A stretch of DNA of 64,000 nt from HGM04593 sp045646965 (GTDB taxonomy: Bacteria; Bacteroidota; Bacteroidia; Bacteroidales; Bacteroidaceae). Shown here one piece after another: positions 16,060 to 24,866 of the stretch. The first letter of the stretch is position 1, and each line of letters starts with the position of its first letter. The stretch lies in assembly GCA_045646965.1 (NCBI GenBank), contig JAZRLR010000003.1, forward strand, positions 12,662 to 76,661. Reading direction: 5' to 3'. Position numbers and translations under genes: made by a program. The notes beneath the pieces were generated by a model. That model made no database searches. It was not told where the DNA came from and saw nothing but the letters and a program-made list of their open reading frames with translations.

Positions 16060-17136
16060 TCAGCTAAACAAATAATATACATCGCATATAAGCATTGCAA
16101 GCACGGCTGCCACAGCTATTGAAAGCAACACAATGGATGCAAGCAAAAGCCTCTTTGCACGGAGCGAGCGGTGGTTTACCACCCTTTTCTCTGTGGGTTG
16201 CGCTGCGGCTTCCTGTTCTGTGATTTTTGTCTCGTTCACAAAGTCGGCGGCGGCACGCAGGTTGTTGTCGTTCTCGTTCATCGGCGGATTGAGCTTCGCA
16301 AATTTCACAAGGTCGGCTGTTGTGAGCAGCTCGTGCAACTCCTTCAGGCCTTCTTTCTCCTTGACTTCGAGCAAATGTGACATAATCTCCTCTGTGGTCA
16401 TCTCGGTTGCGTTGAACGCAAAACGCTCGTTCATATAACCGCGCAGAGCATCGGTCAAAGCGGTGTAGAACTCTTTGTGATTGCCCGATGTGCGCCAATC
16501 TGTTTCGTTCTTTATGCGCTCAATCTCGCCAAGTGCAACTATGTGTGCGGGAGTTTTGGGTTTCACCTTTACAATGCGCACAATGGGTTTGTTATTTATA
16601 AATCTCACGGTTACCCACGCAAGCACGGCACCGAGCAAAATGAGCAGAAGGAAATATCCTACGCTGCTCTTGTAGTCGCTCCACCCCAGCTCTATGTAAC
16701 GTATATCCTTGGGAGGGAAGAACTGCTCGAGGTTTGTGGTATCGACAGGCATCATATACACGGCGAGGGCCAGTTCTTCGGAATAGAAAGGCAGGCCGTC
16801 CACAATCACCTCAAAAGGGGGAATCACATACACCGCGCTGTCGAACGAAGTAACCACATACTCCTCGGTTATGAGCAGACGTTTCCCGTCGTTGAGTCGC
16901 TGTGTGTCGTTGGGGAGTTTTTCCACAATCTCAACACCCTCCACAATCTCTTTGTCGAAGAGAGGAAGAAGGGCGCGTTTGTCGGCGTCCACTCCCACTT
17001 TGAGTTTAATTCTCGCCTGCTCGCCTATGAGGCGCTGGCACGAATCTATTTCGGCATTTACCGACACATTTTGTGCCGACACCGTAGTGAGGAGTGCCAG
17101 GGAGAACAGAAATATTGTAAATATTATCTTTTTCAT
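16060..17136 (-). CDS. DUF4381-like membrane protein of the Bat operon
   Basis: 358 residues: signal peptide (1-21), a periplasmic beta-rich part resembling a short BatD (VSVNAEIDSCQRLIGEQARIKL), one membrane helix (about 159-180), a cytoplasmic helical part (KEFYTALTDALRGYMNERF) and a second membrane helix at the C-terminus (about 330-355). It sits between DUF58 and batA in the operon, a common position in Bacteroidales. The family assignment is from recall of this gene order and the layout, and the function is unknown. Confidence 0.75.
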   Translation of the reverse strand: MKKIIFTIFLFSLALLTTVSAQNVSVNAEIDSCQRLIGEQARIKLKVGVDADKRALLPLFDKEIVEGVEIVEKLPNDTQRLNDGKRLLITEEYVVTSFDSAVYVIPPFEVIVDGLPFYSEELALAVYMMPVDTTNLEQFFPPKDIRYIELGWSDYKSSVGYFLLLILLGAVLAWVTVRFINNKPIVRIVKVKPKTPAHIVALGEIERIKNETDWRTSGNHKEFYTALTDALRGYMNERFAFNATEMTTEEIMSHLLEVKEKEGLKELHELLTTADLVKFAKLNPPMNENDNNLRAAADFVNETKITEQEAAAQPTEKRVVNHRSLRAKRLLLASIVLLSIAVAAVLAMLICDVYYLFS

Positions 17137-17159
17137 TACATCTAACGGGGTTTAGGGCT

Positions 17160-18029
17160 TCAGGCTCGCATAGCAAACAGCGACATAAGCGCCTTTACAT
17201 AGTCCTGGTCGGTGCGCACAGACACAGAGTCTACGCGGCTCTTCTTGAAAATTTCATCTATAGCCGCCGACTGCGACGCCCACCACTCGCGCTGGGCTGC
17301 CTGCACCTTCTTCGACGAGGTGTCGATATACATCTCCTCGCCGCTCTCGGCATCTTTTATCTTCATAAGACCTATCTGCGGCAGTTCCACGAGCCTGCGG
17401 TCATACACCTGTATAGCCACAACGTCGTGTTTGCGGTTGGCAATGGTAAGTGCGTTCTTATAGTCGTTTGCCGCAATGAAATCGCTCAAGATAAAGGCCG
17501 TACACCTCTTTTTTATGGCGTTTGTAAGGAATTGCAACGGCACCTTTATATCGGTCTTGTGACCTGTGGGCTCAAAATTTATCAGTTCCCTTATTATATA
17601 AAGGATGTGCTTGCGTCCTTTCTGCGGGGGGATGAATTTCTCTATCACATCCGAGAAAAAGACAACGCCTATCTTGTCGTTGTTCTGTATGGCAGCAAAG
17701 GCCAAAGTCGCTGCTATCTCGGTGAGCATATCGCGCTTTGTCTGCTTCACAGTTCCAAAGTCGAGACTCTGCGACACATCGACAAGCAGCATCACGGTGA
17801 GCTCGCGCTCCTCCTCAAATACCTTTACAAAGGGTTTGTTGAAACGTGCCGTCACGTTCCAGTCGATATCGCGCACATCGTCGCCGTATTGGTACTCACG
17901 CACTTCGCTGAACGACATACCGCGCCCTTTGAATGCCGAATGATACTGCCCCGCGAAGATATTGTGTGACAATCCTCGCGTCTTTATCTCTATCTTGCGA
18001 ACTTTCTTAATCAGCTCACCAGTCTCCAT
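17160..18029 (-). CDS. DUF58 domain protein
   Basis: 289 residues. The DUF58 signature REYQYGDDVRDIDW is at 44-57, followed by a vWA-like fold with DVSQS at 84-88. There is no signal peptide or membrane segment, so it is a soluble cytoplasmic partner of MoxR. DUF58 proteins nearly always sit beside moxR and are thought to link the ATPase to vWA proteins. It is 9 bases after moxR. Confidence 0.9.
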   Translation of the reverse strand: METGELIKKVRKIEIKTRGLSHNIFAGQYHSAFKGRGMSFSEVREYQYGDDVRDIDWNVTARFNKPFVKVFEEERELTVMLLVDVSQSLDFGTVKQTKRDMLTEIAATLAFAAIQNNDKIGVVFFSDVIEKFIPPQKGRKHILYIIRELINFEPTGHKTDIKVPLQFLTNAIKKRCTAFILSDFIAANDYKNALTIANRKHDVVAIQVYDRRLVELPQIGLMKIKDAESGEEMYIDTSSKKVQAAQREWWASQSAAIDEIFKKSRVDSVSVRTDQDYVKALMSLFAMRA

Positions 18030-18038
18030 ATCACTCTA

Positions 18039-19034
18039 TTAGGGTACCTCGACTCTGTTCAAAATCTGGCTCACAATCTCATCGGCACTCATATTGCTTG
18101 CCTCGGCCTCATAGCTCAAGCCGATACGGTGACGCAGCACATCGTGTGCAACGGCGCGCACATCTTCAGGCACCACATATCCGCGGCGCTTGATGAATGC
18201 GTATGCTCTTGCAGCGAGAGCAAGGTTAATTGAAGCACGGGGAGAGCCACCGAAGGAAATCATCTCCTTGAGCTCCTTCATACCATACTTTTCGGGGTAA
18301 CGTGTCGCAAAGACAATGTCGGCGATGTATTGCTCAATCTTTTCGTCGAGATATACCTGACGCACCACCTTGCGTGCCTCGATAATCTCTTCGGGCTTTA
18401 GGATGGGTTTTACTGTAATCTTCTCGCCTGTGATATTCTGACGTATGATTCTCTTCTCCTCCGACAATTCGGGGTAACCTATAACCACCTTGAGCATAAA
18501 ACGGTCTACCTGTGCCTCGGGCAAGGGGTATGTACCCTCCTGCTCTATGGGATTCTGTGTTGCAAGCACAAGGAAGGGAGAGGGCAAAGGGAATGTCTCT
18601 TTGCCAATTGTAACCTGACGCTCCTGCATTGCCTCGAGCAAAGCACTCTGCACCTTTGCGGGGGCGCGGTTAATCTCGTCGGCAAGGACGAAGTTGGCAA
18701 ACACAGGGCCGCGCTTTGCCTTGAATTCCTCGGCCTTCTGGCTGTATACCATAGTACCTATTACGTCGGCGGGAAGAAGGTCGGGAGTAAACTGTATGCG
18801 GCTGAAATCGGCATCTATAAGCTCGGAGAGGGTTTTGATTGCCAATGTCTTTGCAAGGCCGGGCAGACCTTCGAGCAACACGTGACCATCGGCCAACAAA
18901 CCTATAAGCAACGACTCTACAAGATGTTTCTGACCAACGATTACCTGGTCCATTCCTGTGAGCAGGTTTGTTACAAATCCGCTCTGTTTCTCTATCATTT
19001 CATTCAATTCTCTGATGTCTATTGCACCATTCAT
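18039..19034 (-). CDS. MoxR family AAA ATPase
   Basis: 331 residues from the ATG at 19034. An upstream in-frame ATG at 19088 would add 18 residues unlike the family, so I prefer the shorter form. Walker A is GLPGLAKT (56-63), Walker B is FVLADEINR, and the sensor region ATQNPIEQEGTYPLPEAQVDRF is intact. MoxR ATPases act as chaperones for vWA proteins. As first gene of the operon it should drive maturation of BatA/BatB. Confidence 0.9.
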   Translation of the reverse strand: MNGAIDIRELNEMIEKQSGFVTNLLTGMDQVIVGQKHLVESLLIGLLADGHVLLEGLPGLAKTLAIKTLSELIDADFSRIQFTPDLLPADVIGTMVYSQKAEEFKAKRGPVFANFVLADEINRAPAKVQSALLEAMQERQVTIGKETFPLPSPFLVLATQNPIEQEGTYPLPEAQVDRFMLKVVIGYPELSEEKRIIRQNITGEKITVKPILKPEEIIEARKVVRQVYLDEKIEQYIADIVFATRYPEKYGMKELKEMISFGGSPRASINLALAARAYAFIKRRGYVVPEDVRAVAHDVLRHRIGLSYEAEASNMSADEIVSQILNRVEVP

Positions 19035-19065
19035 AGCTATATCTGTTTTTACAATTATTTTTATT

Positions 19066-19074
19066 CCAAAATTA
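19066..19074 (-). promoter_or_regulatory. -7 promoter element of the moxR-Bat operon
   Basis: TAATTTTGG on the minus strand fits TAnnTTTG 32 bases ahead of the moxR ATG at 19034. No matching -33 box is seen. Confidence 0.4.
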
Positions 19075-19143
19075 CTGCTTTGTGGCAATCTTTAATGTTA
19101 ATATTGTTAAAAGTGATTTAACTACTGTTATATTAAAGATTCT

Positions 19144-20262
19144 TTAACGCTCGGCAGGCTGTTTTGAGGGCTTTAAGCGGGGGATGGCAAGTTCCATTCC
19201 CTTGGCAAGGCCGTTGGGGTTTCTCAAATTGTTGTGCTGAACGATATATGGCCACAGGCGCTTGTCGCCGTAATATTTGAGGGCGATGCGTGTGAGTGTC
19301 TCGTCCTCGGCCACGGTGTGTGTCTCCATTGTACCGTCGGCGTAATAAAGCAAAGTATCGCCTATACCCACAGCTCCCACGCTCTTGCCTGCAAGTTCCT
19401 CTACAAGGACGAATGTGTATATCTCTTCCTCTGCCACCTCGGTGGTGTCTATTTTCACGGCGGGTACAAGCTCCACGGCGGGTACCACAGTCTCGACCTG
19501 CACGGTGAGGGGTTCTTCTATCTTATTTGCACGTTGCAAAGACGTGTAAGCAAAATAACCCACAACGCAGACTATCACAAGCAGCAGGGTGAATATCCAG
19601 GCTGCACTTTTTTTCTTTACGGGGGCATCTTCGGCAGACGAGGGCTGCTCTGTGGCTTTTTCTTCTACAACGGGCTCCTCGGCAGGTGTTTCAATGGTTG
19701 AAACCTCGGCTTTTTCTGTGGAAATTTCCGCTACAGATTCTTCAAATACCTCTGCGGTAGTTTCTTCGACGGCTGCGGGATTTTCGCAAGGTGCAGGCTC
19801 TTCTGCCACAGGTTCTTCAATTACTTCTGCGGGAGTTTCCTCAACCGGTTTTTCCTCTGTGACAGCTGTGCTCTCTTCGGCTTGCCCATTTACCATCTCC
19901 TCATCTGCAGAAGATTCACTTTCCTCATCTTCTATATATGAGTCGTCTATCTCGACAGGCTCAAACATCGCGAAGGGCTGGTTTACGCTCTCCTTGAGTA
20001 CATCGGCGGGCAGGAACGTAAGTTTTTTGTGTCCTTTTATCTCTATTTTTTCGCCGGTGTTCACATCTACGCTTTCGCGGCTTGCAACATCGGTTATCTT
20101 GAATGTTCCAAGGCCGTTTATCTTCACCGTGCCGTCACTTTCGAGTCCCTCGATGATGATATCGAAAAAGGCCTTTGTGAAATTCTCGGCTTTTGCCGCC
20201 GATAAATCGGTCTGCTTTGCCAGAAGAGCCGAGAGCTCCGAATGATTCAGTTTAGCATCCAT
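19144..20262 (-). CDS. HU-domain / transmembrane / LysM fusion protein
   Basis: 372 residues with an unusual order of parts: an HU/IHF-type DNA-binding domain (1-95), a long acidic Pro/Glu/Ala-rich linker (100-212), a basic KKK patch and one transmembrane helix (about 219-239), then an extracytoplasmic part ending in a LysM domain (about 314-363, ETLTRIALKYYGDKRLWPYI). The positive-inside rule puts HU in the cytoplasm and LysM in the periplasm. The protein could tether the nucleoid to peptidoglycan. It is 11 bases after a plain HU gene, with which it may pair. The role is inferred. Confidence 0.8.
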   Translation of the reverse strand: MDAKLNHSELSALLAKQTDLSAAKAENFTKAFFDIIIEGLESDGTVKINGLGTFKITDVASRESVDVNTGEKIEIKGHKKLTFLPADVLKESVNQPFAMFEPVEIDDSYIEDEESESSADEEMVNGQAEESTAVTEEKPVEETPAEVIEEPVAEEPAPCENPAAVEETTAEVFEESVAEISTEKAEVSTIETPAEEPVVEEKATEQPSSAEDAPVKKKSAAWIFTLLLVIVCVVGYFAYTSLQRANKIEEPLTVQVETVVPAVELVPAVKIDTTEVAEEEIYTFVLVEELAGKSVGAVGIGDTLLYYADGTMETHTVAEDETLTRIALKYYGDKRLWPYIVQHNNLRNPNGLAKGMELAIPRLKPSKQPAER

Positions 20263-20273
20263 ATATAGCCCTC

Positions 20274-20549
20274 CTACTCTTTGAATTTATCTTTTAATTT
20301 ATTGCTCGGCCTGAATGCGGGAACTACCTTGGGCGGAACCAAAAAGCGCTGACCGCTTTTGGGGTTTACCGACACTCTCTCTTTGCGCATCTTCACCTCG
20401 AGCACGCCGAAGCCCGACACGTTAAGCTGGTCGTTCTCTTTCAAACGCTCTGTCATCACCGCCACAAACGACTCAACACTTGCTACAGCCTCTGCGGGTG
20501 TCATACCGCATCGCTTGGCCAGTTTGCTGATAAATTCCTTGTTATTCAT
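20274..20549 (-). CDS. HU family DNA-binding protein
   Basis: 91 residues, the usual HU length. It has MNNKEFISKLAKRCGMTPAEA, the beta-arm region RVSVNPKSGQRFLVPPK and a C-terminal helix. I start it at the ATG at 20549; a TTG three codons earlier overlaps the upstream stop region and adds nothing conserved. It compacts or bends DNA. It follows rimO by 9 bases. Confidence 0.9.
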   Translation of the reverse strand: MNNKEFISKLAKRCGMTPAEAVASVESFVAVMTERLKENDQLNVSGFGVLEVKMRKERVSVNPKSGQRFLVPPKVVPAFRPSNKLKDKFKE

Positions 20550-20558
20550 ACGGCTCAA

Positions 20559-21860
20559 TTATTTTTGTATTGTTCCCATTAGGTCGAACTCGGTAGCCTC
20601 GGTGACAAGCACATTGTAGAACTCGCCTATTTTGAGCTCGCCCTCACTTGTGTGTATGAGAACTTCGGTATCTACATCGGGCGAGTCGAACTCTGTGCGA
20701 CCTATATAGAAATCGCCCTCCACCCTGTCGATGATTGTCTTGAATACCTTGTCTACCTTCGCATCGTTCAGGCGGGTAGATATTCTCTGCTGCACCTCCA
20801 TAAGACGGTCGAGACGTTCCTGTTTTTTCTTTTTCGACACATTGTCGCGGTAGTTCTCTGCCGCGTATGTACCCTCCTCCTCGCTGTAGGCAAATGCACC
20901 GAGACGGTCGAACTTGGCCCATTTCACAAAGTCCATAAGTTCCTCGAAGTCTTTGTCGGTCTCGCCGGGAAAGCCCACCATCATAGTTGTGCGTATGCAG
21001 ATGCCGGGCACCTCGTTGCGCATTCTCTCAATGAGAGCGTATGTATCCTCCTTTGTGACGTGACGCTGCATCTTCTTTAGAATCTTTGTGCTCACGTGCT
21101 GCAGGGCTATGTCGAGATACTTGCACACATTGTCGCGCTCACGCATAACACGCAACAGGTCGTAGGGGAAATGCAAGGGATAAGCATAGTGCAGACGTAT
21201 CCACTCAACGCCCTCTATATCGGAGATTTTTTCCACAAGCTCGGCTATCGCCTGTTTCTTGTAGAGGTCGATGCCGTAATATGTGAGTTCCTGCGCAATA
21301 ATCTGGAACTCTTTCACACCCTGCGACACAAGATAACGCACCTCGTCGAGAATCTCTTCCATAGGACGTGACACGTGTGCTCCAGTTATTATGGGTATTG
21401 CGCAATAGGCACAACGGCGGTTGCAACCCTCCGAAATTTTCAGGAATGCGTAGTGCGAAGGTGTAGAGAGAACTCTTTCGTGTGCAATCTCGGGCTTGTA
21501 GTTCTGCTTGAGGTCGGCAAGCAACTCGTTCCAGTTGAATTTGCCATAGAACTTATCAACCTGTGTTATCTCCTCGCTCAACTCCTTGAGGTAACGCTCC
21601 GACAGGCAGCCCATCACATAGAGACGCTCGAGCTCGCCTTTTTCCTTGCGTTCACAAAATTCGAGAATCATATTAATTGACTCCTCCTTTGCGTCGCCAA
21701 TGAAGCCGCAGGTATTTATCACGGCTATATCGCCACAAGGGTTCTCACTGTCGTGTGTCACTTCGTAACCACACTCCTCCAATTGACGCATAAGCTGTTC
21801 CGAATCTACAAGATTCTTGGAACAGCCCATCGTTATCACATCTACGCAACTTTTCTTCAT
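20559..21860 (-). CDS. rimO: Ribosomal protein S12 methylthiotransferase RimO
   Basis: 433 residues from ATG at 21860. A TTG four codons earlier would overlap the ftsY stop and is less likely. The N-terminal cluster domain has three cysteines (13, 51, 85), the radical-SAM motif is CNRRCAYC (146-153), and a TRAM-like C-terminus is present. RimO adds a methylthio group to an aspartate of S12. It belongs to the lepA-ftsY-rimO operon, whose genes all serve translation or targeting. Confidence 0.92.
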   Translation of the reverse strand: MKKSCVDVITMGCSKNLVDSEQLMRQLEECGYEVTHDSENPCGDIAVINTCGFIGDAKEESINMILEFCERKEKGELERLYVMGCLSERYLKELSEEITQVDKFYGKFNWNELLADLKQNYKPEIAHERVLSTPSHYAFLKISEGCNRRCAYCAIPIITGAHVSRPMEEILDEVRYLVSQGVKEFQIIAQELTYYGIDLYKKQAIAELVEKISDIEGVEWIRLHYAYPLHFPYDLLRVMRERDNVCKYLDIALQHVSTKILKKMQRHVTKEDTYALIERMRNEVPGICIRTTMMVGFPGETDKDFEELMDFVKWAKFDRLGAFAYSEEEGTYAAENYRDNVSKKKKQERLDRLMEVQQRISTRLNDAKVDKVFKTIIDRVEGDFYIGRTEFDSPDVDTEVLIHTSEGELKIGEFYNVLVTEATEFDLMGTIQK

Positions 21861-21864
21861 TTCC

Positions 21865-22818
21865 TTATCCAAAAAGTGAATCTACAAATTCTGCACGGTT
21901 GAATATCTGCAGGTGGTCGATACCCTCACCCAGACCAATGTATTTAACGGGGATTTTAAACTGGTCGCTGATACCGATGACTACACCGCCCTTTGCTGTG
22001 CCGTCGAGTTTTGTTATGGCAAGCGATGTAACCTCGGTAGCTTTGGTAAACTGTTTTGCCTGCTCAAATGCATTCTGTCCTGTTGAGCCGTCGAGTACCA
22101 GGAGTACATCGTTGGGTGCATCGGGCAGAATCTTTTTCATCACGTTCTTTATTTTTGTGAGCTCGTTCATAAGTCCCACTTTATTGTGCAGACGGCCTGC
22201 AGTGTCTATAATCACTACGTCGGCGCCGTTTGCCACTGCCGACGAGAGGGTGTCGTAGGCCACCGACGCGGGATCGCTGCCCATACCCTGTTTTATCACG
22301 GGTACGTCGGCACGTTTACCCCACTCCACAAGCTGCTCCACAGCTGCCGCACGGAATGTGTCGGCCGCACCCAGGTAGACATTCTTGCCGGCCTTCTTGA
22401 ACTGGTGCGCAAGCTTGCCTATGGTCGTTGTCTTGCCCACACCGTTCACGCCCACAACCATAAGTACATAGGGCTTTCCGGCGGTTGTGGGGAAATCGAA
22501 TGAACCGTTGTCCTCGGTATTGTTTTCCATAAGCAGAGCCGCAATCTCGTCCTTGAGCAGAGCGTTGAGCTCCGATGTAGACATATATTTGTCGCGTGCG
22601 GCACGTGCCTGTATACGCTCAATTATCTTGAGAGTTGTCTCCACACCCACATCCGAGGTAATGAGAACCTCCTCGAGATTATCGAGTACCTCGTCGTCAA
22701 TCTGTTTCTTTCCCACGATTGCGCGGGCAATCTTTCCAAACACACTCTCCTTGGTCTTCGACAAGCCTTTGTCGAGAACCTCTTTTTTATCTCGTGTAAA
22801 AAAACTGAATATTCCCAT
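21865..22818 (-). CDS. ftsY: Signal recognition particle receptor FtsY
   Basis: 317 residues: a short N-terminal A region, an NG domain with G1 GVNGVGKTT (123-131), DTAGR and TKLDGTAKGG. It lacks the long acidic extension of E. coli FtsY, so it is a compact form. It docks SRP-ribosome complexes at the inner membrane. It lies 18 bases after lepA. Confidence 0.95.
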   Translation of the reverse strand: MGIFSFFTRDKKEVLDKGLSKTKESVFGKIARAIVGKKQIDDEVLDNLEEVLITSDVGVETTLKIIERIQARAARDKYMSTSELNALLKDEIAALLMENNTEDNGSFDFPTTAGKPYVLMVVGVNGVGKTTTIGKLAHQFKKAGKNVYLGAADTFRAAAVEQLVEWGKRADVPVIKQGMGSDPASVAYDTLSSAVANGADVVIIDTAGRLHNKVGLMNELTKIKNVMKKILPDAPNDVLLVLDGSTGQNAFEQAKQFTKATEVTSLAITKLDGTAKGGVVIGISDQFKIPVKYIGLGEGIDHLQIFNRAEFVDSLFG

Positions 22819-22836
22819 ATTCCAATAAATAATCTT

Positions 22837-24618
22837 TTAATCAAGTTTCAGAACTGCGAGGAAGGCCTTCTGCGGAACCTCCACGTTACCGATCTGTTTC
22901 ATACGTTTCTTTCCTTTCTTCTGTTTCTCGAGCAGCTTACGTTTACGCGACACGTCACCACCGTAACACTTCGCGGTCACATCCTTACGCACCTGCTTGA
23001 TTGTCTCGCGAGCAATAATTTTTGTACCAATGGCCGCCTGCAACGCAATGTCGAACTGCTGACGGGGAATGAGGTCGCGCAGCTTCTCACACATCTGTCG
23101 GCCGAGGCCGTAGGCATTGTCCACGTGTGTAAGTGTGGAGAGAGCATCCACAGGCTCGCCATTGAGAAGAATATCGAGTTTTATGAGCTTCGAAGTGCGG
23201 AACCCAGCGGGGTGATAGTCGAATGAGGCATATCCCTTTGATATGCTCTTGAGCTTGTCATAGAAGTCGATTACAATCTCACCGAGCGGAAGAAGGAATC
23301 TTATATCGACACGGTTACCTGTAATAAACTCCTGTTTTACGAGCTCACCGCGCTTCGAGAGACAGAGTGTCATAATGGGGCCGATATATTCGGCGCGGGT
23401 AATGATACTTGCGTTTATATAGGGCTCCTCGATGTGGTCGATGAGTGTCTGGTCGGGCATACCGCCGGGGTTGTGTACCTCCTGCACATTGCCTTGTTTG
23501 TCATACACCATATAGGAAACGTTGGGCACTGTGGTGATTACGCTCATATCGAACTCGCGGTCGAGACGCTCCTGCACAATCTCCATATGGAGAAGTCCCA
23601 GGAATCCGCAACGGAAACCGAATCCCAGAGCCGCCGACGACTCGGGCGAGAATGTGAGCGAAGCATCGTTCAACTGCAATTTCTCGAGGCTGGCACGCAG
23701 GTCCTCGTAGTCCTCGGCCTCTATGGGATATACACCGGCAAACACCATAGGCTTTACCTCCTCGAATCCTGCAATGGCCGACGAGCAGGGGCGCGCGATG
23801 TGTGTAATAGTATCACCCACTTTCACCTCGCGCGAGGTCTTGATTCCCGAAATGATATATCCCACATCTCCGGTGCGCAGTTCCTGACGGGGAGAGAGTT
23901 CCATTTTAAGCACTCCAATTTCATCGGCGTCATATTCCTTGCCGGTATTGAAGAATTTCACCTTGTCGCCCTTGCGCAACACACCGTTTGTAATTTTGAA
24001 GTATGCGATGATACCGCGGAAAGAGTTGAACACAGAGTCGAAGATAAGTGCCTGCAAGGGTGCTTCCTCGTCGCCCACGGGAGCGGGGATGCGCTCTACC
24101 ACAGCACGCAGAATCTCCTCTACGCCCATACCTGTCTTGCCCGACGCCTCGATGATATCCTCGCGGTCGCAACCTATGAGGTCGATGATTTCGTCCTTCA
24201 CCTCCTCGGGCATAGCGTTTACCATATCGCATTTGTTTATCACAGGAATAATCTCCAGGCCTTGGTCTACCGCCATATAGAGGTTAGAGATTGTCTGTGC
24301 CTGCACACCCTGCGTTGCATCTACCACAAGTAGCGCGCCCTCGCAAGCTGCGATTGAGCGCGACACCTCATAAGAGAAATCGACGTGTCCCGGGGTGTCG
24401 ATGAGGTTAAGAGTATATTTCTCGTTATTGTAGAAATACTCCATCTGTATGGCGTGGCTCTTGATTGTGATACCGCGCTCTTTCTCCAAGTCCATATTAT
24501 CGAGCATCTGGCCCTCGGTGATATTGATTGTCTTTGTAGTCTCCAAAAGACGGTCGGCGAGAGTCGATTTTCCGTGGTCGATGTGTGCAATGATGCAGAA
24601 ATTTCTGATTTTATCCAT
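22837..24618 (-). CDS. lepA: Elongation factor 4 (LepA)
   Basis: 593 residues from the ATG at 24618 (MDKIRNFCIIAHIDHGKST), which fits the family start. An ATG seven codons upstream is in frame but not expected. G1 AHIDHGKST is at 11-19; DTPGH and NKCD follow, with the LepA-specific C-terminal domain (KCYGGDVSRKRKLLEKQKKGKKRMK). It is a ribosomal GTPase acting under stress or during assembly. It heads the operon with ftsY and rimO. Its promoter carries a palindrome shared with pheT. Confidence 0.95.
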   Translation of the reverse strand: MDKIRNFCIIAHIDHGKSTLADRLLETTKTINITEGQMLDNMDLEKERGITIKSHAIQMEYFYNNEKYTLNLIDTPGHVDFSYEVSRSIAACEGALLVVDATQGVQAQTISNLYMAVDQGLEIIPVINKCDMVNAMPEEVKDEIIDLIGCDREDIIEASGKTGMGVEEILRAVVERIPAPVGDEEAPLQALIFDSVFNSFRGIIAYFKITNGVLRKGDKVKFFNTGKEYDADEIGVLKMELSPRQELRTGDVGYIISGIKTSREVKVGDTITHIARPCSSAIAGFEEVKPMVFAGVYPIEAEDYEDLRASLEKLQLNDASLTFSPESSAALGFGFRCGFLGLLHMEIVQERLDREFDMSVITTVPNVSYMVYDKQGNVQEVHNPGGMPDQTLIDHIEEPYINASIITRAEYIGPIMTLCLSKRGELVKQEFITGNRVDIRFLLPLGEIVIDFYDKLKSISKGYASFDYHPAGFRTSKLIKLDILLNGEPVDALSTLTHVDNAYGLGRQMCEKLRDLIPRQQFDIALQAAIGTKIIARETIKQVRKDVTAKCYGGDVSRKRKLLEKQKKGKKRMKQIGNVEVPQKAFLAVLKLD

Positions 24619-24718
24619 ATATCGTTTAACTATTTTCAAAAAAGTTTATTGTGCGATTACGTGCTGCGTTCGTTGCGTGCATAAGCACTTGTTTCTTCCC
24701 ACTCTCTTGCAAGTAATC

Positions 24719-24745
24719 GCAGTCGCACAAGCGACTGCAAAGATA
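24719..24745 (-). promoter_or_regulatory. lepA operon promoter overlapped by a palindromic operator
   Basis: The minus strand reads TATCTTTGC (24745-24737), a perfect -7 element, running directly into GCAGTCGC-N4-GCGACTGC (24738-24719), an 8+8 perfect dyad. The same dyad in the same register overlaps the pheT promoter at 62912-62938. Because transcription should start inside the dyad, it is more likely a DNA operator than an RNA hairpin. Confidence 0.6.
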
Positions 24746-24811
24746 ATAAATAAATTTTATATATAATATATTATAATAACAACAAATGCCCCGCACACGG
24801 CTACACACAAA

Positions 24812-24844
24812 TAAAAAAGCGACCGACTTTTAAAGGTCGGTCGC
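24812..24844 (-). terminator. Terminator of the AsmA-like gene
   Basis: Stem GCGACCGAC/GTCGGTCGC (24819-24827 and 24836-24844) with an 8-base AT loop, followed on the minus strand by TTTTTTAT. It lies 22 bases after the stop at 24867. Confidence 0.85.
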
Positions 24845-24866
24845 CAAATATAATCCTATGCAACGA

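Noticed and set aside
19133..19147. Palindrome TTAAAGA-N1-TCTTTAA over the stop of the HU-LysM gene as a terminator
   Set aside because: All A/T pairs but two and no T-tract; too weak to support.
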